NCBI GenBank assembly: GCA_045649505.1
Contig: JAZRQA010000054.1
Span: forward strand, 1 to 44,354
Reading direction: 5' to 3'
DNA from: SIG587 sp045649505
GTDB lineage: Bacteria > Bacillota > Clostridia > Oscillospirales > Acutalibacteraceae
Length of the DNA: 44,354 bases
This document shows positions 40,473 to 44,354 of the stretch, piece after piece. The position numbers and the translations under genes are program-made. The notes below the pieces were generated by a model. It worked only from the letters and a program-made list of their open reading frames with translations. It ran no database searches and had not been told where the DNA came from. Numbering within the stretch: the first letter of the stretch is position 1; each line of letters opens with the position of its first letter.

Positions 40473-41846
40473 ATGAAAGAAACAAGAACTGAAGATAAAT
40501 TGATTGATAATATTAAAAGAATTCATATGATAGGTATCGGCGGATCGGGAATGTGCCCGCTTGCCGAAATACTTCATAGCAAGGGTTATGTGCTTACGGG
40601 TTCGGATAATAATGAGAGCGATCAGCTTACAAGAATAAAAAATCTTGGTATAGAGGTTTATATGGGCCATGCCTGTGAGAACATAAACAATGCTGAACTT
40701 ATAGTTTACTCTGCGGCTATTTCAAAGGATAACCCTGAACTTGTTGAGGCTGAAAAACGCAAAATTCCAACAATGGAGCGCTCGCATCTGCTTGGAGCAC
40801 TGACAAGAAAATATGATAATGTTATTGGGGTATGCGGTACACATGGCAAAACCACTGTTACATCTATGATAACACAAATTCTTTATTTAAACAAGATGGA
40901 TCCTTCGGCTGTTATCGGTGGAAAGCTTCCGCTTATAAATTCTAATGGTATTGCCGGAGCATCTGATATTCTTGTTTGTGAGGCGTGTGAATTTGTAAAT
41001 ACATTTTTACAAATGTCGCCTGATATTTCGGTTTTCCTTAATATTGATAACGACCATCTCGATTTCTTCAAGACTATGGATAATCTTGTTGCATCTTTTG
41101 GCGAATTTGTCGGAATGTCATCACTTAGCTTTATTAACGGAGATGATCCTCTTGTAATTAAAGCGGCAAACAAAACAAACGCCCAACTAATAACATTTGG
41201 ATTTGATGCTTCAAATGATTACTATGCCGATAATATTCAACCTGAAAAATACGGATTTAGTTTTGATGTTTATAAGAACAAAGAGAAGATTATTCGTGTT
41301 TGTATGAATGTTCCTGGTAAACATAATGTTTTAAATTCGCTTGCAGCTTTTGCTGTATGTGACTACCTTGGTGTTGAAGCTCAGGGAATTAAAGCTGCGC
41401 TCGAAAGCTTTCGCGGGGCAGGAAGACGCTTTGAGTTTTTGGGCGAAATGGGCGGATTTGTTCTTGCTGATGATTATGCGCACCATCCAACTGAAATTAA
41501 AGCGACTCTTTCAGCCGCAAAGGCACTTGATTATAAACGTGTTGTAGTAATATTCCAGCCCTTTACTTTTTCAAGAACGGCACTTTTGCTTAACGAATTT
41601 ATTGATGCGCTTTCCATAGCCGATGAAGTTGTTTTAACTCCCATAATGGGTTCAAGAGAAAAAAATACCTATGGAATATCATCACAAGACATTAAGAAAG
41701 GTCTAAAAAATTGTCGTGTAATAGACACATTTGAGCAAATATGCGAATATATTTGTGATACTGCAGGACAGGGTGACTTGATTATAACAATGGGCGGCGG
41801 CGATATTTATAAAGCCGCAAAGCTTATCCTTACTAAATATAAATAA
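40473..41846 (+). CDS. murC: UDP-N-acetylmuramate--L-alanine ligase
   Basis: Adds the first amino acid of the peptidoglycan stem. The 457-residue product has the N-terminal UDP-binding IHMIGIGGSGMCPLAEIL, the ATP loop CGTHGKTTVTSM (G122-T127), LNIDNDHLDFF, PGKHNVLNSLAAFAV, and the ATP-binding YAHHPTEIKATL. The Mur ligase substrate signature (GIGGSGMxxLA) favours MurC over MurD-F. GGGAG is 9 bases before ATG 40473. Confidence 0.95.
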   Translation: MKETRTEDKLIDNIKRIHMIGIGGSGMCPLAEILHSKGYVLTGSDNNESDQLTRIKNLGIEVYMGHACENINNAELIVYSAAISKDNPELVEAEKRKIPTMERSHLLGALTRKYDNVIGVCGTHGKTTVTSMITQILYLNKMDPSAVIGGKLPLINSNGIAGASDILVCEACEFVNTFLQMSPDISVFLNIDNDHLDFFKTMDNLVASFGEFVGMSSLSFINGDDPLVIKAANKTNAQLITFGFDASNDYYADNIQPEKYGFSFDVYKNKEKIIRVCMNVPGKHNVLNSLAAFAVCDYLGVEAQGIKAALESFRGAGRRFEFLGEMGGFVLADDYAHHPTEIKATLSAAKALDYKRVVVIFQPFTFSRTALLLNEFIDALSIADEVVLTPIMGSREKNTYGISSQDIKKGLKNCRVIDTFEQICEYICDTAGQGDLIITMGGGDIYKAAKLILTKYK

Positions 41847-41860
41847 ATTCATATTTAGTA
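41831..41860. repeat. AT-rich inverted repeat after murC
   Basis: TACTAAATAT (41831-41840) and ATATTTAGTA (41851-41860) are perfect 10-base arms around a 10-base loop. There is no U-tract, and the right arm abuts the -35 of the T-box promoter; possibly a weak terminator for murC. Confidence 0.45.
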
Positions 41861-41889
41861 TTGACATAGTTGTTATCTTGTGCTAAAAT
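41861..41889 (+). promoter_or_regulatory. Sigma-A promoter of the T-box/trpB transcript
   Basis: TTGACA (41861-41866), 17 bases, TAAAAT (41884-41889) with TGC in front (extended -10). Start predicted ~41896. Confidence 0.88.
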
Positions 41890-41895
41890 TTTAAA

Positions 41896-42158
41896 AAGAT
41901 AAACCGATGATAAAGAGTAGTAATTGTCTTTTTGTATTTTCAGAGAGCGAATGTTTGGTGAAAATTCGTAATATTTTTGGCAATGAATGGACTTTTGAGG
42001 GCGGCCCGAAATTCTTTAAAGTAGGCGTTGACGGTTTTCCACCCGTTACAGTGGAGCATATATGTTGGTATGTGCATTAAGTGGGTTTTAACCAATTTGG
42101 GTGGTACCGCGGAATTTTATTTCGTCCCAAGTGTCTTTTATGATGCTTGGGATTTTTT
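41896..42158 (+). promoter_or_regulatory. T-box riboswitch, Trp specifier, upstream of trpB
   Basis: Seen: AGTA (41916-41919) on the 5' side and GAA followed by TGG (41988-41990) and A on the 3' side, i.e. the loop-E plus specifier layout with UGG for tryptophan. The T-box sequence GGGTGGTACCGCGG spans 42100-42111 area (TGGT bulge at 42102-42105). The terminator pairs TCCCAAGTGTC (42125-42135) with GATGCTTGGGA (42142-42152), followed by TTTTTT (42153-42158). Uncharged tRNA-Trp would stabilise the antiterminator and let trpB be transcribed. Stem I shape between the AGAGAG and the specifier is consistent but was not folded computationally. Confidence 0.93.
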
Positions 42159-42177
42159 GTTTGGAGGAGAAAAATTT

Positions 42178-42204
42178 ATGTGTTTATTAACTAAACGATG
42201 GTAA
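42178..42204 (+). CDS. Putative 8-codon leader peptide MCLLTKRW between T-box and trpB
   Basis: ATG at 42178 follows a near-perfect SD GGAGGAG (42163-42169) at 8 bases; the frame reads MCLLTKRW and stops at TAA 42202-42204. The last sense codon is TGG (42199-42201). The SD starts 5 bases after the terminator U-tract, where one expects the first structural gene of a T-box operon. trpB itself starts 49 bases later with its own CGGAG SD. It may be a regulatory leader peptide, or the remnant start of a deleted gene. One Trp codon only. Confidence 0.45.
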   Translation: MCLLTKRW

Positions 42205-42253
42205 ACTTTTTTCATTATAAAACAAAAAAATATTTTAAACGGAGTTAATATAA

Positions 42254-43501
42254 ATGAATAAATATAAAGATTTCGATAATTATTTAAAAGAATTTCCTGA
42301 CGAAAACGGATACTTTGGTGAATTCGGAGGAGCATTTCTTCCTGATGAACTTGTTCCAGCCTTCAAGGAAGCAAGTGATGCTTATGAGGCAATCTGCCAT
42401 TCCGCACAGTTTATAAGCGAGCTTAGAAGAATACGCAAGGAATTTCAGGGCAGGCCAACCCCTGTATATCATTGCGAACGCCTCTCAAAGATTTTTGGAA
42501 ACTGTCAAATATATTTGAAACGAGAAGATTTAAACCATACGGGTGCTCATAAACTTAATCATTGTATGGGTGAAGGGTTACTTGCTAAATTTATGGGCAA
42601 GAAAAAACTTATCGCCGAAACAGGCGCAGGTCAACACGGAGTTGCAATTGCTACTGCCGCAGCCTATTTTGGCCTTGAATGTGATGTATATATGGGCGAG
42701 GTAGATATAGCAAAACAGCATCCTAATGTTATAAGAATGAAGATGCTTGGTGCCAATGTTATCCCTGTTACTCACGGTCTTAAAACTCTTAAAGAAGCTG
42801 TTGATGCGGCATTTGATGCTTACCTTAAAGAATACCACGATGCGATTTACTGTATTGGTTCTGCTCTTGGCCCTCATCCTTTCCCGAAAATAGTAAGAGA
42901 TTTTCAGTCGGTAATAGGCATTGAAGCAAAAGAACAGTTTCTTGATATGACGGGAATTATGCCTGATGCTGTTTGCGCTTGCGTTGGTGGAGGTTCAAAT
43001 TCTCTTGGTATGTTTACTCCTTTCCTTGGTGATCCGGTTGAAATTTACGGAATTGAGCCTTTGGGTAAAGGAGAGAAAATCGGCGACCATGCTGCCACGA
43101 TGAAATTTGGAACAAAGGGCAGACTTCACGGTTTTGACAGCTATCTTTTGCAGGATGAAAACGGTGAGCCGTTGCCCGTTTACTCGATCGCTAGCGGACT
43201 TGATTATCCGGGTGTAGGACCTGAACACGCGTATCTGCGCGATAAGGGCAGAGTAATTTATGAAACAGTATCTGATGAGGAGGCTATGGAAGCATTTTTC
43301 CTATTGAGCCGATTTGAGGGAATAATTCCTGCAATTGAAAGTTCACATGCTGTTGCATACGCTATCCGTTATGCAAAAGAACATAAATCTGGTTCGATAC
43401 TTGCCTGTCTTTCGGGAAGGGGAGATAAGGATATAGACTATGTCTATGAAAATTACGGTTGCGGAGAAAAATTTAATATTGAAAAATATATGAAAAAATA
43501 A
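42254..43501 (+). CDS. trpB: Tryptophan synthase beta chain (standalone)
   Basis: PLP enzyme joining indole and L-serine to tryptophan. The 415-residue product has HTGAHK with the PLP lysine K100, the E122 in AETGAGQHG, the phosphate-binding GGGSNSLGMF, GLDYPGVGPEH and the SGRGDKD end: the catalytic set is complete. HKLNHC in place of the more common HKINN and SLG for AIG are conservative differences. No trpA or other trp gene is in the window on either side, and the gene is followed by a terminator, so it stands alone. It may use free indole, or trpA lies elsewhere. CGGAG precedes ATG 42254. Confidence 0.94.
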   Translation: MNKYKDFDNYLKEFPDENGYFGEFGGAFLPDELVPAFKEASDAYEAICHSAQFISELRRIRKEFQGRPTPVYHCERLSKIFGNCQIYLKREDLNHTGAHKLNHCMGEGLLAKFMGKKKLIAETGAGQHGVAIATAAAYFGLECDVYMGEVDIAKQHPNVIRMKMLGANVIPVTHGLKTLKEAVDAAFDAYLKEYHDAIYCIGSALGPHPFPKIVRDFQSVIGIEAKEQFLDMTGIMPDAVCACVGGGSNSLGMFTPFLGDPVEIYGIEPLGKGEKIGDHAATMKFGTKGRLHGFDSYLLQDENGEPLPVYSIASGLDYPGVGPEHAYLRDKGRVIYETVSDEEAMEAFFLLSRFEGIIPAIESSHAVAYAIRYAKEHKSGSILACLSGRGDKDIDYVYENYGCGEKFNIEKYMKK

Positions 43502-43505
43502 ATTT

Positions 43506-43542
43506 AATTCCTCAAAACCAAAATGGTTTTGAGGAATTTTTT
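43506..43542. terminator. Bidirectional terminator between trpB and the FabG-like gene
   Basis: AATTCCTCAAAACC (43506-43519) pairs with 43525-43538, loop of 5, TTTT after it on the plus strand; the minus-strand gene stops within the T-tract. Confidence 0.9.
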
Positions 43543-44281
43543 AAATAACATATCCGCCGTTTTGTCCAATTATTTGTCCTGTAATATAATCAGATGCTTC
43601 CGATGCTAAAAACAGCGCAAGCTGAGCAACCTCGTCGGCACTTCCCATTCTTCCTAATGGAATCTCATCAACAAATGTCGCAAGATCTTCAACATTTATA
43701 TTTGAGTTCATAGATGTTTCTATTAATCCCGGAGAAATGGCGTTAACTGTTATGTTACAAGGTGCAAGCTCTTTAGCAAGTGCCTTTGTAAGACCGATAA
43801 CGCCTGCTTTAGCTGCTGAATAATGAACTTCACAGGATGCACCCGTTTGCCCCCACATAGATGAGATATTTATAATTTTACCGCTTTTGTTTTTAATCAT
43901 AGTCGGAAGCACTGACTGACAGCAGTTAAAAACCCCCTTAAGATTTACGTCCATCATTTCGTCCCAATCATACTCTGATATATCCGTAAAGAGCGATTGT
44001 TTTGAAATGCCTGCATTGTTAATAAGAACATCAATATTTCCAAAACGATAAAGCGTTTCCTTTATCATAAGATCCACTTCAAGTCTATTTGAAACATTTG
44101 CCTTGTGTGCAAATACATTATGTCCTTGTTGCGAAAGAGATTTTTGAAGTAGAAGGGCAGAAGCGGCAGAATTATTATAATTTATTACTACATTATATCC
44201 TTTTTGTGCAAACAAAATAGCCGTTGCAGCACCAATACCTTTAGATGCTCCTGTTATTATTGCAGTCTTTTTCATTAACAT
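43541..44281 (-). CDS. FabG-like short-chain dehydrogenase/reductase
   Basis: A 246-residue classical SDR: TGASKGIGAA cofactor loop, INNAG, catalytic S140/S141 (NISSMWGQTG), Y154 and K158 (HYSAAKAG), and PGLIETSMN. This agrees with 3-oxoacyl-[acyl carrier protein] reductase FabG in length and motifs (PCNITVNAISPG), but no fatty-acid genes are adjacent and SDRs are functionally diverse, so substrate is uncertain. Arg after the cofactor loop residues was not resolved for NADP preference. ATG 44281 and ATG 44275 are both possible; GGGAG is 4 and 10 bases upstream respectively. Confidence 0.88.
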   Translation of the reverse strand: MLMKKTAIITGASKGIGAATAILFAQKGYNVVINYNNSAASALLLQKSLSQQGHNVFAHKANVSNRLEVDLMIKETLYRFGNIDVLINNAGISKQSLFTDISEYDWDEMMDVNLKGVFNCCQSVLPTMIKNKSGKIINISSMWGQTGASCEVHYSAAKAGVIGLTKALAKELAPCNITVNAISPGLIETSMNSNINVEDLATFVDEIPLGRMGSADEVAQLALFLASEASDYITGQIIGQNGGYVI

Positions 44282-44307
44282 TTTTCTCCCATATATAATT
44301 TTAATAA

Positions 44308-44316
44308 ATTATAACA
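44308..44316 (-). promoter_or_regulatory. Extended -10 promoter of the FabG-like gene
   Basis: Minus strand: TGT then TATAAT (44313-44308). No convincing -35 at 16-18 bases. Confidence 0.6.
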
Positions 44317-44354
44317 TAAATTTTTTTCTTTGCATAGTGTAAATATCCACAACT

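Noticed and set aside
41831..41860. Strong terminator for murC
   Set aside because: Stem is all A/T-rich and no U-tract follows; kept only as a low-confidence inverted repeat.
1..44354. CRISPR arrays, insertion sequences, rRNA, tandem repeats
   Set aside because: None seen; the only low-complexity coding stretch is the Ser/Thr-rich tail of the PBP (~15870-16056).

Overview
The window reads as core chromosome of a low-GC, endospore-forming anaerobic Firmicute of class Clostridia; the family is my inference (an Oscillospiraceae/Ruminococcaceae-like gut lineage). Pointers are the smc-ftsY and yhbY-nadD-yqeK-rsfS clusters, addB-addA instead of recBCD, sigma-A as primary sigma factor, a Trp T-box, DUF4364 and TSCPD family genes, and spore genes (dipicolinate synthase dpaA/dpaB, ytfJ/gerW, dacF, BofA-like and BofC-like small proteins). 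I see no phage, transposon, CRISPR array or rRNA. Coding density is high, starts include several TTG and GTG codons with good Shine-Dalgarno (SD) sequences, and the intergenic gaps are full of recognisable promoters (usually TTGnnn-17-TATAAT) and hairpin terminators.

Layout. 1-6275: one long plus-strand run, smc (3' end only), ftsY, rdgB, yhbY, nadD, yqeK, rsfS, leuS. 6285-8281: tRNA-Lys with its own promoter and terminator, then a self-contained GH39-like glycosidase gene. 8303-11924: typA, a DEDD exonuclease with a zinc-ribbon tail and a PflX-like radical SAM protein, coupled by overlaps. 11930-13467: XRE regulator (-), tRNA-Thr (+), DUF4364 and BofC-like genes (-). 13559-17079: class A PBP, then an E2-like acyltransferase-fold protein. 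17078-18367: mtaB (-). 18487-24592: rpmE, an IMPACT-family gene, then dgt-dnaG-rpoD extended by an Rrf2 regulator, a TSCPD protein and an unknown protein. 24599-30222: a SPOR-independent, signal-less amidase-like protein, an M50 protease, scpA-scpB-ytfJ, dacF, rluB and a small GNAT-like protein. 30230-37741: secG, BofA-like, addB, addA. 37725-40383 (-): cca then dpaA-dpaB. 40412-43542: murC and a T-box-controlled lone trpB. 43541-44281 (-): a FabG-like reductase.

Functionally the region joins replication and chromosome handling (smc, scpA, scpB, dnaG, addAB), translation (leuS, typA, rpmE, rsfS, mtaB, cca, rluB, two tRNAs), wall synthesis and remodelling (PBP1, murC, dacF, amidase) and sporulation. 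The most interesting signals are regulatory: (1) trpB sits behind a Trp T-box and then a strong SD with an eight-codon open frame MCLLTKRW, a layout like two-layer Trp control; (2) an exact sigma-K-type promoter match for dpaAB is built into the 5' arm of the cca terminator, so dpaAB RNA would escape that terminator; (3) intergenic hairpins upstream of the amidase gene and dacF contain the SD of the downstream gene in their 3' arm. Two enzyme-fold proteins (the E2-like protein and the amidase) lack a key catalytic or metal-binding His.
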